Below, piece by piece: positions 8,777 through 18,573 of a stretch of 64,000 nt of DNA (the first letter of the stretch is position 1; every line of letters begins with the position of its first letter). The DNA comes from Fen-1362 sp049516395 (GTDB lineage: Bacteria > Planctomycetota > Phycisphaerae > Sedimentisphaerales > Anaerobacaceae). The stretch covers positions 1 through 64,000 of the forward strand of contig JBEKTD010000013.1 of assembly GCA_049516395.1 (NCBI GenBank). Reading direction: 5' to 3'. Both the position numbers and the translations under genes were made by a program. The notes under the pieces are model-generated. The model saw only the letters and a program-made list of their open reading frames with translations, ran no database searches and had not been told where the DNA came from.

Positions 8777-10006
8777 ATGAAATATTCAAATATTAAAACT
8801 GGTCTTGTTCTTGCGGCGCTACTGGCATCAACGTGGATTGCGAAAGGCGCTGAATCAAATTCCGGCTGGTTCGATACGGGGCTGGGAAATCTCGCGGTTT
8901 TATCCAACGCAAAGACGCGGTCGATAGGGCCGGAGAACCCGACGGGCGAAAAAGGCAAAGGCGGGATGGCGAAGGTCGGCGAGGGGTCGGCGTCTCACGC
9001 CGCCGGCGACCTGGGACAGGGCTGGAAAGTAAATCCGTACGTTAATATCAAACCAGGCCAGACATTTGTGCTGACAGACATAAACGGCAGCGGTTCAATT
9101 CAGCATATCTGGATGACGCCGGCAGGAAACGACCGCCTGAATATACTGAGAATCTACTGGGACGGCGAAGAGACACCTTCCGTGGAATGTCCCCTTGGCG
9201 ACTTTTTTGCCTGCGGGATGGGCGAATATGCGCAAATTACCTCGCTGGCGGTCTGCGTCAATCCAAAGAGCGGGTTTAACTGCTATTGGCCTATGCCTTT
9301 CAGAAAAAGCTGCAAAATGACAGTGACCAACCTGGATAAAAATCAGATGACGTTATATTACGAGATTACTTATTGCCTTGCCGACGTCGGCGAAACAGCA
9401 GCGTATTTCCACGCGCAGTTTCGCAGGGTCAATCCCGTGCCTTTCAAAGAAGTTTATACAATCGTTGACGGCATCGTCGGAAAAGGGCATTACGTGGGGA
9501 CATATATGACATGGGGAGCAAACAGCCCCGGCTGGTGGGGAGAAGGGGAAATTAAATTCTATATGGATGGTGACACGGAATTTCCGACAATATGCGGAAC
9601 CGGGACAGAAGATTATTTCTGCGGCTCATACGGTTTCGATAATCCAAAGGGCGGCGGGTATCAGACGTTCAGCGGCCCATACGCAGGCATGCCCCAGATA
9701 ATTAACCCGAAAGGTAAACCCGTAATAAAGACGAAAGTTTACGAAAACGGCAAATTTATCGAAGAGAGAACTGTTTTAAATCCGAAGGACCAGCCGAGAT
9801 TTGCGTTATATCGCTGGCATATAATGGACCCGATAAGGTTCGACCAAAACCTGAAAGTGACTATGCAGGCGCTGGGCTGGCAGGATGGCGGCAAATATCT
9901 GCCGTTACAGGATGATATTTCCTCCGTCGCTTTCTGGTACCAGACCGAGCCGCACACGCCATTTCCGAAACTTCCGGACAGGGAGCAGTTGAGGATTGCG
10001 AAGTAA
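8777..10006 (+). CDS. Secreted DUF2961 family protein
   Basis: 409 residues with an N-terminal signal peptide (about 1-24, '..LAALLASTWIAKGA'). The body has DUF2961 features: 'GSIQHIWMTP', 'LRIYWDGEETPSVECPLGDFF', 'YWPMPF', 'GTGTEDYFCGSYGF' and 'YRWHIMDPIRF'. Some members of this family are now assigned glycoside hydrolase activity; the substrate here is not known. Shine-Dalgarno 'aagggg', 19 bp after the methyltransferase-like gene. It ends one base before the convergent folD stop. Confidence 0.87.
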   Translation: MKYSNIKTGLVLAALLASTWIAKGAESNSGWFDTGLGNLAVLSNAKTRSIGPENPTGEKGKGGMAKVGEGSASHAAGDLGQGWKVNPYVNIKPGQTFVLTDINGSGSIQHIWMTPAGNDRLNILRIYWDGEETPSVECPLGDFFACGMGEYAQITSLAVCVNPKSGFNCYWPMPFRKSCKMTVTNLDKNQMTLYYEITYCLADVGETAAYFHAQFRRVNPVPFKEVYTIVDGIVGKGHYVGTYMTWGANSPGWWGEGEIKFYMDGDTEFPTICGTGTEDYFCGSYGFDNPKGGGYQTFSGPYAGMPQIINPKGKPVIKTKVYENGKFIEERTVLNPKDQPRFALYRWHIMDPIRFDQNLKVTMQALGWQDGGKYLPLQDDISSVAFWYQTEPHTPFPKLPDREQLRIAK

Positions 10007-10007
10007 A

Positions 10008-10898
10008 TTATTTCAGCAGGCCCGCCGCGTGTTTTGCGGATTCGACGGTGTTGTAGAGAAGCATTGTAATAGTCATAGGGCCGACACCCCCGGGGACAGG
10101 GGTTATGAGCGAGGCCTTTTCTTTAACGTTCTCAAAATCCACGTCGCCGACGAGACGATAGCCGGCCTTTTTAGTCGAGTCCTCAACACGATTAACGCCG
10201 ACATCGATGACCACGGCACCATCTTTTATCATATCTGCGGTAATGGTATTTGGATGACCGGCGGCGGCTATAACGATATCCGCCCTTTTCGTATGCTCCG
10301 CAAGGTTTCTGGTTCGAGTGTGACACACGGTTACGGTTGCGTTACCGAGTGGGCTTTTCTGGATGAGTATATTTGCCAGGGGTTTGCCGACGATGTTGCT
10401 TCTGCCGACGATGACAACGCTTGCGCCTTCGATTTTGACGCCGCTTTTTATGAGAATCTGGACGACACCGTGAGGGGTGCAGGGCAGAAACGCCTTTTGG
10501 CCTGTTACCATTTTGCCTACATTTATGGGGTGAAACCCGTCCACATCTTTGGCGGGGTCGATTGCCATCAGCACTTCAAGTTCATCGAAGTGCTTAGGCA
10601 GAGGCAACTGTGTCAGGATGCCGTGAATTCGGGGGTCTTTGTTGAGTCGATTGATGTGCGCCATTAATTGATTTTGAGGAATCGAGGCGGACAGGCGATT
10701 GTCTTCGGAATATATACCGATTTCCTCGCAGGCCTTTTGCTTGGCGGTAACATAAGATTTTGAAGCGGGGTCATCGCCGACGAGAATAACGCCGAGTCCC
10801 GGCACAATACCTTTTTTGGCGAGGGCGGCAACGTCAGTCCTGAGTTTTGCCCGCATATCCGCGGCGATTTGTTTTCCGTCTATTATCTTTGCGGTCAT
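10008..10898 (-). CDS. folD: Bifunctional methylene-THF dehydrogenase / methenyl-THF cyclohydrolase
   Basis: 296 residues, the usual FolD length. Visible motifs: 'YVTAKQKACEEIGI' with the catalytic Tyr and Lys, 'GILTQLPLPKH', 'DVDGFHPINVG', the Rossmann 'VVIVGRSNIVGKP' and the C-terminal 'PVPGGVGPMTITMLLYNT'. It interconverts 5,10-methylene-, methenyl- and 10-formyl-THF. Shine-Dalgarno 'ggag' is ahead of the ATG. It lies 23 bp after fhs on the same strand, so the two form a C1-THF operon. Confidence 0.97.
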   Translation of the reverse strand: MTAKIIDGKQIAADMRAKLRTDVAALAKKGIVPGLGVILVGDDPASKSYVTAKQKACEEIGIYSEDNRLSASIPQNQLMAHINRLNKDPRIHGILTQLPLPKHFDELEVLMAIDPAKDVDGFHPINVGKMVTGQKAFLPCTPHGVVQILIKSGVKIEGASVVIVGRSNIVGKPLANILIQKSPLGNATVTVCHTRTRNLAEHTKRADIVIAAAGHPNTITADMIKDGAVVIDVGVNRVEDSTKKAGYRLVGDVDFENVKEKASLITPVPGGVGPMTITMLLYNTVESAKHAAGLLK

Positions 10899-10921
10899 TG
10901 TTTTCTCCGGCTTAGCGGTGA

Positions 10922-12685
10922 TTAGAACAACCCTTTTACCTTCCCGGTATTCACGTCAACGTCAATTCTTCTAAAGGCCGGGTCTGAGCTTGTGCCGGGC
11001 ATCAGCTTGATTTCGCCCGCCAGCGGCACGATAAATTCCGCACCTTTGTAAACCAGGACATCCCTGATGGGCAGTTGCCAGCCGATGGGACGGCCTTTGA
11101 ATTCCGGGTCATAAGACAAACTAAGGTGCGTCTTTGCCATACACATTCCAAACTTCTGCGTCGCCGGATTCGCCTCAAGCGACTTCAGCTTTTCGAGCGC
11201 TATTTCGGAATACGAAACACCATTGGCGCCGTAAACATCTTTGGCAATCAACTCAATCCGTTTTCGCAGGGGCAGTTCGTAATCATACAAATGTTTGAAG
11301 TTGTTTTTCTGCTCACAGGTATCAATCACGGCCTGTGCCAGCTCGACAGCGCCATCGCCGCCTTTGAGCCAGTGTTCGGAGACAACCGCGATTGCACCCT
11401 GCTGCTCAGCGATTTTTTTGATGAGCTTATGTTCGGCTTTTGTATCTGAACTGAAACTGTTTATGCACACAATCGGCCTGACGCCGCTTTTTTTGACTAT
11501 GTCAATGTGCGCCATCAGGTTCTCGCAGCCCTTTTCGAGCAGGTCGAGATGTTCTTTTGTGTATTCTTCACTGAGAGGCGCGCCTGGTCTGACCGGTGGG
11601 CCGCCGCCGTGCATTTTCAGGGCGCGAACGGTCGCGACAATGACCACGGCACCGGGTTTAAGCCCGGAAATTCTGCATTTAAGATTCCAGAACTTTTCGT
11701 AGCCGATGTCAGTGCCAAAGCCGCTTTCGGTTATGTGATAATCGCCCAGCTTTGTCGCGACGAGGTCGGCTATTACCGAGCTTTGGCCTATGGCGATATT
11801 GGCAAAGGGGCCTGCGTGAGCAAATATCGGCTGGCCTTCCATCGTCTGAAGCAAGTTGGGGTTAAGTGCATCGAGCATCCAAGCGGTCATTGCCCCATCC
11901 ACCTCAAGGTCCGCGGCTGTTATATCATTGCCTTTGCGGTCCCTGGCGACCACGATTCTTGCGATACGCTGCCGGAAATCGGCGAGATTCTTCGAAATCG
12001 CGAGGATAGCCATAACTTCGCTGGAGACGGTTATCTGGAAGCCGGAATTCATTTCGAAGCCGTTGTTTTTGCCGCCCAGACCTATTCTTATATTGCGAAG
12101 CGATTGAGCACAAAGGTCAATCGCCCAGCCAATTTGTATGGAATCGGGGTCGATATCGAGCCGTCGCAGATTTCTTTTCGCCAAGCGTTCATCATCATAG
12201 TTTTTTTCATGTTGCATTCGGGCGGTCAGCGCAACCATACACAGGTTATGAGCATTTGTAACCGAATCGATATCGCCTGTCAGGCGGATTGAAAACGGAA
12301 TAAGAGGAACGCACTGCGAAAGACCGCCTCCAGCGGCGCCGCCCTTGACATTGAAGGTCGGACCTGCGCTTGGCTGGCGAATTGCGCCAGTTGGTCGTTT
12401 GCCGCATTTGGCAAGGCCCTGAATCAAACCAATGGTCGTAGTCGTTTTACCTTCGCCGAAAGGCGTCGGTGTGATGGCGGTAACATCGATATATTTGGCC
12501 GTCGGGGCGTCTTTAAGCCGGTCGATAACCTTTGCAAAGTGGACTTTACCCAAAGTATGGCCTGCCGGAAGCAATTCGTCTTTTTGCAGCCCTATCTCTT
12601 CGGCCAACTGGAAAATCGATTTGATATTGTTCTCAGCCGCCTCGGCTATTTCCCAGTTTTTCATCTTCGTCGGGTCAAGTTTCAT
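10922..12685 (-). CDS. fhs: Formate-tetrahydrofolate ligase
   Basis: 587 residues from the chosen ATG at 12685, which has 'aaggaa' seven bases upstream; an in-frame start 16 codons earlier is less likely. Motifs: 'TPFGEGKTTTTIGL' (P-loop-like ATP site), 'RQPSAGPTFNVKGGAAGGG', 'LTGDIDSVTNAHNL' and 'LMPGTSSDPAFRRIDVD' at the C-terminus. It makes 10-formyl-THF from formate and ATP. It is co-directional with folD (23-bp gap) and lies 54 bp after the GH94 gene. Confidence 0.97.
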   Translation of the reverse strand: MKLDPTKMKNWEIAEAAENNIKSIFQLAEEIGLQKDELLPAGHTLGKVHFAKVIDRLKDAPTAKYIDVTAITPTPFGEGKTTTTIGLIQGLAKCGKRPTGAIRQPSAGPTFNVKGGAAGGGLSQCVPLIPFSIRLTGDIDSVTNAHNLCMVALTARMQHEKNYDDERLAKRNLRRLDIDPDSIQIGWAIDLCAQSLRNIRIGLGGKNNGFEMNSGFQITVSSEVMAILAISKNLADFRQRIARIVVARDRKGNDITAADLEVDGAMTAWMLDALNPNLLQTMEGQPIFAHAGPFANIAIGQSSVIADLVATKLGDYHITESGFGTDIGYEKFWNLKCRISGLKPGAVVIVATVRALKMHGGGPPVRPGAPLSEEYTKEHLDLLEKGCENLMAHIDIVKKSGVRPIVCINSFSSDTKAEHKLIKKIAEQQGAIAVVSEHWLKGGDGAVELAQAVIDTCEQKNNFKHLYDYELPLRKRIELIAKDVYGANGVSYSEIALEKLKSLEANPATQKFGMCMAKTHLSLSYDPEFKGRPIGWQLPIRDVLVYKGAEFIVPLAGEIKLMPGTSSDPAFRRIDVDVNTGKVKGLF

Positions 12686-12739
12686 TGAACATTTCCTTCG
12701 CCGCCTGGCAATTAAATCGCGTTTTATTTTCACCCGCTG

Positions 12740-15193
12740 TTACCCTAATCGAATTTCGACATCTACAACGCAGCCCGCCTTAAATACGCCGACGACGTTG
12801 CCGGCAGTTTCTTTGCCGTTGACTAACATTTTCTTTACGCCTCGCATTGCGCCGTCGGGATTCAATACCTTTATCTTATATGTCGCCCCTCTGAACTTGC
12901 GAGTAACAGTAAATTTTTTCCAGTCAGGCGGAATACAGGGGTCAATCCTAAGCCCGTCGTGCTCCGCCCTGACGCCAAGGATATATTGCGCCAGCGCCGT
13001 AAAGCTCCAGGAAGCGGTTCCGGTAAGCCAGGAGTTCTTTCCTTCGCCCGGCAAGGGGCTGTCGTGGCCTGATATTGTTTGTGCGAAGCAATACGGCTCG
13101 CACTTATAAACGTCGGCGTTGTCTTCCTTGGTGCTTGGGCAAATTCGCGTATAAAGCTCCCATGCCTTGTCCCCCCTGCCGACGATTGTCTCGCCGATGA
13201 TGACCCAGGTATTGTTGTGGCAGAAAATGCTGGCATTTTCCTTGTAGCCGGGCGGATAAGAGGTAATCTCGCCGAGCCGGTCCTGATAATATGTAAAGGC
13301 GGGCTGATTAAGGACCATACCATTAGCATCCGCGAGATATTGCCAGGCGCTGTCGAGTGCCACGAGGGCCTTGCCGTCATCAAGCCCGATGTGGGCCATA
13401 ACGCCCCAGCCCTGCGTCTCGATGAAAATTTTTCCTTCATCGCAAACTTTAGAACCAATGGGCTTTTCGAAATGGTCATAAGCGCGTATAAACCATTTGC
13501 CGTCCCAGCCGTGCTTGAGAATAACTTTTCGCATATCATCCGCCTGGCGGACATATTCAGCAATCTTATCTTTTTGGCCAAGATGCTCAAGCAGACCCAT
13601 CAACTCTTTTGCAGCATAAACGAACAGTTGAGCGACCATAACGGATTCGGCCTTGCCGCCCTCGATATCGCCTGAGGTTTGGAAGCTCTCGCCGGGGTTG
13701 TTGCTGAAGCAATTGAGATTGAGGCAGTCGTTCCAGTCGGCGTGCTGAATAAGGGGCAACCCATGAGGGCCGCGGAGGTCCAGAACGTGTTTCATTGAAA
13801 GATGCAGGTGGTCCATCATCGTCGTATTTTTTTCGCTGCCGGGGACATCCTGATAGCCGGAGGGAGCATCAAGAATTGTCCAGTCGCTGGTTTCTTTGAT
13901 ATACGCGGAAGTCGAGACAATCAGCCAAAGCGGGTCGTCGCTGAAGCCGGTGCCGACCGCATCGTTGCCCTTCTTGGTCAAGGGCTGATACTGGTGATAG
14001 CATGAGCCGTCGTGATTCTGCGTGGAGGCCAAATCGATTATTCGCTGGCGGGCGCGTTGGGGGACGATATGAACGAAACCGAGTATGTCCTGGTTCGAAT
14101 CGCGGAAACCAAGCCCCCTGCTGACGCCCGTCTCAAACGAGCTGGCCGCCCGGGAAAGATTGAATGTTACCATACACTGATACTGGTTCCAGATATTGGC
14201 CATTCGCTCGACGTGCTCGTTGTCGATTTTAACCTGATAGCCGGAAAGCGCATCCGCCCAGAAATTTTTGAGTTTCTTCAACTGGGCATCGACCTGGCTT
14301 GAGGTTTTTAACCCTGCGATTGTTTCGTAGAATCTCTTTTTATTTATGACGCCAGGCGACACAAATTTTTCCTGCTGTGGGTTTTCGACGTAGCCTAGGA
14401 CAAAATGCAGACGTTTGGTCTGGCCGGGTTTGAGGGTCAATTTAACCTGGTGCGAGCCGACCGGCTGCCAACTGTGCGCTACGCTGTTGGTCGCCTGACG
14501 ACGCTTTACGACATCAGGACAGCCATAGTCATTGAGCCGACCAAGAAAGGTATCCCGCATTGTATCAAAACCGGCAATTTTCTCACTGCACCAGAAACCG
14601 ACAAAATGATTGCGGCGTTCGCGGTATTCGGTCTTGTGAAATATGGCGCTGCCTTCGATTTCCATTTCGGCGATGTTCCAGTTTCGCTGAAAATTGGTGG
14701 AGTCATCAACGGCATTATAAAGGCAAAATTCCGCATAGCTGAACAGGTCAATATCTTTCGATTTACGGCTTTCGTTAGCTACCGCAACCGACCAGATTTC
14801 AGCATTGGTATCGATTGGGACGAAATACGTCGTCGAGACCCTAAGGCCATCCAATGCTCCCTCAATAACCGTATAGCCGAGTCCGTGCCGGCATTTGTAA
14901 TCGTCGAGCTTTGTCTTTACGGGCTTGAAGCCGGGATTCCAGGTTTTCTTGCCGTCGCAGATGTAGATGTATCTGCCGGGGTTATCCTTGGGTATCGCGT
15001 TATAGTGATATCGAAGCAGGCGACGCAGGCACGCGTCACGATAAAAGCTGTAACCGCCCGCGGTATTGGATATGATGCCGAGGTAATCCTGGCAGCCGAG
15101 GTAATTTATCCACGGCGTGGGGGTATCGGGCCTGGTAATGACAAACTCCCTGGCTTTGTTATCGAAGTAACCGTAACGCTTGTTTTCCAGCAT
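12740..15193 (-). CDS. GH94 phosphorylase, cellobiose phosphorylase-like
   Basis: 817 residues, the length of cellobiose phosphorylases. The N-terminus 'RYGYFDNKAREFVITRPDTP', followed by 'PWINYLG' and 'ISNTAGGYSFYRDA', is close to characterised enzymes. The (alpha/alpha)6 domain has 'RDSNQDILGFVH' and the general-acid region 'QHADWNDCLNLN'. The reaction is cellobiose plus phosphate to glucose-1-phosphate plus glucose. No signal peptide, so it is cytoplasmic and acts on imported disaccharide. Shine-Dalgarno 'gagga' precedes ATG 15193. Another beta-disaccharide substrate is possible. Confidence 0.92.
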   Translation of the reverse strand: MLENKRYGYFDNKAREFVITRPDTPTPWINYLGCQDYLGIISNTAGGYSFYRDACLRRLLRYHYNAIPKDNPGRYIYICDGKKTWNPGFKPVKTKLDDYKCRHGLGYTVIEGALDGLRVSTTYFVPIDTNAEIWSVAVANESRKSKDIDLFSYAEFCLYNAVDDSTNFQRNWNIAEMEIEGSAIFHKTEYRERRNHFVGFWCSEKIAGFDTMRDTFLGRLNDYGCPDVVKRRQATNSVAHSWQPVGSHQVKLTLKPGQTKRLHFVLGYVENPQQEKFVSPGVINKKRFYETIAGLKTSSQVDAQLKKLKNFWADALSGYQVKIDNEHVERMANIWNQYQCMVTFNLSRAASSFETGVSRGLGFRDSNQDILGFVHIVPQRARQRIIDLASTQNHDGSCYHQYQPLTKKGNDAVGTGFSDDPLWLIVSTSAYIKETSDWTILDAPSGYQDVPGSEKNTTMMDHLHLSMKHVLDLRGPHGLPLIQHADWNDCLNLNCFSNNPGESFQTSGDIEGGKAESVMVAQLFVYAAKELMGLLEHLGQKDKIAEYVRQADDMRKVILKHGWDGKWFIRAYDHFEKPIGSKVCDEGKIFIETQGWGVMAHIGLDDGKALVALDSAWQYLADANGMVLNQPAFTYYQDRLGEITSYPPGYKENASIFCHNNTWVIIGETIVGRGDKAWELYTRICPSTKEDNADVYKCEPYCFAQTISGHDSPLPGEGKNSWLTGTASWSFTALAQYILGVRAEHDGLRIDPCIPPDWKKFTVTRKFRGATYKIKVLNPDGAMRGVKKMLVNGKETAGNVVGVFKAGCVVDVEIRLG

Positions 15194-15345
15194 AGCTGAT
15201 TCCTCTGAATCTTAAAATAAGACATTAAAACACATACTCGGTAACCGCCTTTTAAGCCCATTACTATACCCCCCCTGCCTGTGAAAATCAACCCGGCGGA
15301 AACGACCGGCTTATCCCCAGTTTAAGAAACGCCTTTTCATAGATT

Positions 15346-17736
15346 TTACAAAGTAATCGTTTGCGGGCCGGATTTAAGGTCGGCTGACTTTCCATTCCAG
15401 AAAAATTTCCCAGTCAGACCCGGGGGCAAAGTTATGCTACCTTTGATGCCGGTTTTCCCATCGCGTTCGAGGTGAACAGTAATCTGGCCGAGAGGATGCG
15501 GCATTTTGCCTTCGACCCATGTTAAAGAACCAAGGTGTGGTTCGATTCTGACAGATTTAAAACCAGGTTCAGCCGGTTCGATGCCGCAGACGGTCGCGAG
15601 TAAATCATAATTAGGGCTTGCGCTCCAGGCGTGGCAGTCGGAACGGGTTGGTTCGGGATTTTCCGCGAAAGTAGTAAGGCCGATTTTGAGCATATCGCGC
15701 CAGGGCTGGAGCATTTCAACGTAGCGGTCGCCGAGGCCGACTTTTTTCAATGCCCGGACAAGATAGTAACGGTAATAAAACGTGCACTGGGTAAGGTCTT
15801 TTTCGGAAATGATTTTTTCCATAAGTGCTTGCTGCTCGTTGGGGTCAACTAAATCGACGAGCACAGCGAGAATATTAGCGTGCTGACTAAAAATGGTTTT
15901 ATTCGGCGTATCGGCCAATAGACCTCGCTTGTCGTCCCAGCAAAGTTTATAGGTGGATTTTTTAAGCGAATCGGCAAGCTGCCTGTAATGGTCCGCGAAA
16001 TACTTTCTACCGAGATTATCGTTCAGTTGTGCGGCGTAATTAAGGGCGTAAACATACTGAAGCGTAAGGATTGAGGACTGGCCGAGCTTATCACAAGGGG
16101 GCACGCCGCCGATTTCTATTCTGCTGTCCCATTTCCATGACCAGTCAACGAAATTCCACCACAGGAGCGGGCCGAGCATTCCGTTTGCGCCGATATATTT
16201 TTCGTGCCAGCTCAGGACGGAGTCGATGCCGGGCAAATATGATTTTACGAACTGGGGGTCGTCGCGGTGCATCCAGTAATCGTGAACCATAGCAACCCAG
16301 AACAGCGAATAAGGCGGGATAATCTGCATAGATGAACATGGGTATCGGCTCTGAGTCAGGCCGTCGGGTATGCGCGAGTCATCAAAAGAGGTAATGGCGT
16401 TTCGCATAAGGCGGTCATCGCCGGAAACGTAAAGCGAAATAAGCGTCTGGATACGGGTGTCGCCGACGTACTGGAGCTGCTCGTAGTAGGGACAGTCGAA
16501 ATATGTTTCGTTGGCGCAAAGGCGAGCGGTGCGCCAGCCAGCATCCCAGATATTTTTTATGGATGGGTCGCTGCTGCTGAAAGATGCGTTTTCCTTAAAT
16601 GGATACGCGGTGAATCTGCCGTAGAAGTCATTGATTGTTAAGGGGGCGTCTTTGGTTCGTATATCCATCTGGAGATAACGCCATGTCCGAAACCACAACG
16701 TGCTGAAGAGACGATTGTCGCCGCCATCAGGCAGGAAGGTATCTGTGTAACCATAGATTTTTCTGCCTTCGATTTCGTCGCGGTTGCCTTTTTGCATTCT
16801 GGAATCAAAGAGGGCTTCGCTGTAGGTTAAAACAATTTGCGAGTCCCTGCCTCCGCTGACTGAAAGTTCAGGATAGGCGGTGGTCAGGAAGGTCTGGTCG
16901 AAGAGGATTGTCGCCTTTGTGTTCGGTGGAATCGTCAGTTTATGTTGGCCATCGAAGGAGAAATTGTTGATGTCCATACCCGCCGCTCTTCTTGTTTTTT
17001 CGATTCGCTGCAATTTGTCTTCCATAGACGGGATTGTTCGGGGTACGAGCATCCAGGTATTGTCGGTGGCGACGCCGGGGGGCACGGCTTTATCGAGGAG
17101 GCGAACGTTTGGCCATCCGGCATCGTTGAAATCGGTCTGCTGCCAGCCCCATGGGTATTTATCCGCAACGATTTTTTCGCCCGGACCGACAAAATTGAAG
17201 GAACTCAGAGTGGGGCTAACAGGTGAATAAGCGAGGTCTTGAATAACCTTCCATTTTTGGTCGGTGTTGATAAAGTTGAATTTTGGGTCGTCGGCCTGAA
17301 GCACAAAGGCGGTGCGCAGGGTCATCTGCGCTCCCGGCATAGATTCGCCGAAATTCCAGACGACCGAGGCGATTGTGTTTTTGCCTTTTACGAGATATGG
17401 GGCGATATCGACTGTTTCAAATCGCCAGTGCATAAAATCGCCCCGTGCGGGGCCGCGACAGACGCTTTGGCCATTGACGAAGAGACAATAGCGGTTGTCC
17501 GCCGAGACGTGAATGATAAATTTTTCGGGCTGTGAATTGAGGTCGAAGGTCCTGCGGAAATGATACACACCGTAGTCCTTCGGCGATGCCGTCGGATGTG
17601 AAATCCACGATGCCTGCCAGCGTTTCGTTAAGAGGTCGGGATTGATATTCACATTTGAGGATTGAGCGACAGCAGGTTGAATAAATAAAACGCCCGCAAA
17701 GAACAAAAGGCCGATTTCGCGTCTTATCCTTGCCAT
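15346..17736 (-). CDS. Secreted alpha-L-rhamnosidase-like protein (GH78)
   Basis: 796 residues with a signal peptide (1-24, '..FIQPAVAQS'). An N-terminal beta-sandwich ('WISHPTASPKDYGVYHFRRTF', 'HVSADNRYCLFVNGQSV') leads to a GH78 (alpha/alpha)6 domain from about 390. The usual catalytic motif DCPxRDERxGWxGD appears here as 'DCPYYEQLQYVGDTR': the Glu and terminal Asp are kept but the Arg-Asp is replaced, so substrate range may be shifted. A C-terminal beta domain follows. Shine-Dalgarno 'aaggag'. It starts 15 bp after a small membrane-protein gene. Confidence 0.88.
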   Translation of the reverse strand: MARIRREIGLLFFAGVLFIQPAVAQSSNVNINPDLLTKRWQASWISHPTASPKDYGVYHFRRTFDLNSQPEKFIIHVSADNRYCLFVNGQSVCRGPARGDFMHWRFETVDIAPYLVKGKNTIASVVWNFGESMPGAQMTLRTAFVLQADDPKFNFINTDQKWKVIQDLAYSPVSPTLSSFNFVGPGEKIVADKYPWGWQQTDFNDAGWPNVRLLDKAVPPGVATDNTWMLVPRTIPSMEDKLQRIEKTRRAAGMDINNFSFDGQHKLTIPPNTKATILFDQTFLTTAYPELSVSGGRDSQIVLTYSEALFDSRMQKGNRDEIEGRKIYGYTDTFLPDGGDNRLFSTLWFRTWRYLQMDIRTKDAPLTINDFYGRFTAYPFKENASFSSSDPSIKNIWDAGWRTARLCANETYFDCPYYEQLQYVGDTRIQTLISLYVSGDDRLMRNAITSFDDSRIPDGLTQSRYPCSSMQIIPPYSLFWVAMVHDYWMHRDDPQFVKSYLPGIDSVLSWHEKYIGANGMLGPLLWWNFVDWSWKWDSRIEIGGVPPCDKLGQSSILTLQYVYALNYAAQLNDNLGRKYFADHYRQLADSLKKSTYKLCWDDKRGLLADTPNKTIFSQHANILAVLVDLVDPNEQQALMEKIISEKDLTQCTFYYRYYLVRALKKVGLGDRYVEMLQPWRDMLKIGLTTFAENPEPTRSDCHAWSASPNYDLLATVCGIEPAEPGFKSVRIEPHLGSLTWVEGKMPHPLGQITVHLERDGKTGIKGSITLPPGLTGKFFWNGKSADLKSGPQTITL

Positions 17737-17751
17737 ATCAACTCCTTAGGG

Positions 17752-18231
17752 CTAACCATTTTTTCGTCTTCGCATAAGTTTTTGTAATGAGTACAATCCG
17801 AATGTGATCGTAGCCAGAGAAATGGCATATAAATGAATAAATAAATAGAAAATGGGACGCATAAAAATATTATCAAAATCATTGTCTCGAAGAAATGGAT
17901 ACAAAAAAGCGACCAGTAAAATGCCTGTGATTGTAATTAAAATGTATGCTTCAAAAATAATGATGAAACTTAAATAAGCACGCCATCCACCTTTTTTAAA
18001 CATGGTTCGAGTTAAATAAATCGCAATTCCACCTGATGCGCCGCCTGTTGCGGAAACAACGACGGCAGTCATAATTCCCTCGGTTTCAGGGCAGCCTATG
18101 ATTCTCGCAATCAAATAACTAAACGCGGGTATGCCACCCATTATTAAACTTCCAAACAAAGCGTGAAACAGCAGACTTTCTCGTGCAAAATTTTTAAGGT
18201 TTGTATATAGACGCGTCATTTCGATTCCCAT
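17752..18231 (-). CDS. Small hypothetical membrane protein
   Basis: 159 residues with four predicted hydrophobic segments (about 18-45, 52-72, 82-108, 122-148). It is glycine- and isoleucine-rich around 'GIAIYLTRTMFKKGGWRAYL' and basic at the C-terminus ('KLMRRRKNG'). The family is not recognised. A start four codons later (18219) is equally possible. It ends just upstream of the GH78 Shine-Dalgarno, so the two may be co-transcribed. Confidence 0.7.
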   Translation of the reverse strand: MGIEMTRLYTNLKNFARESLLFHALFGSLIMGGIPAFSYLIARIIGCPETEGIMTAVVVSATGGASGGIAIYLTRTMFKKGGWRAYLSFIIIFEAYILITITGILLVAFLYPFLRDNDFDNIFMRPIFYLFIHLYAISLATITFGLYSLQKLMRRRKNG

Positions 18232-18435
18232 TTCGTAGAATCCTTATAACTCTTGCGGCTTATCTTGCTTTATGATTTTACACATACTTTTCCTGTTTTC
18301 AACAGATAATCGAATTACTTACAAACCAATGTGAAACACAATGCTAATAAATATAGTTCTTCTATTTTATAGGGGATGTGGTATAATGCGGAAAATATGA
18401 CTCAATCCAGACGTGTTGTGAAACATATCGTATGG

Positions 18436-18541
18436 TGTCATTTCGAGCGAGCCAAAGGCGAGTCAAGGAATCTTTTTGTTAATAGATTTCCCTTCGTGCA
18501 TCCATTGTGTCCCGATGAATCGGGATTACGGTCGAAATGAC
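18436..18541. repeat. Palindromic intergenic element (MITE-like)
   Basis: A 10-bp perfect terminal inverted repeat, 'gtcatttcga' at 18437-18446 and 'tcgaaatgac' at 18532-18541, encloses further partial dyads and an internal perfect hairpin 'cccgatgaatcggg' at 18511-18524. It lies in the 342-bp gap before the helicase. The sequence resembles 'catttcgagcga...tcgaaatgac' elements scattered in many environmental genomes. The rest of the gap (18232-18435) is AT-rich with no gene seen. Confidence 0.7.
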
Positions 18542-18573
18542 GGACAGGAAACAATATTTTTTAGGATTAACTG

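Noticed and set aside
10008..15199. Long plus-strand open frames opposite folD, fhs and GH94
   Set aside because: Mirror frames of well-supported minus-strand genes, without ribosome sites or family motifs.
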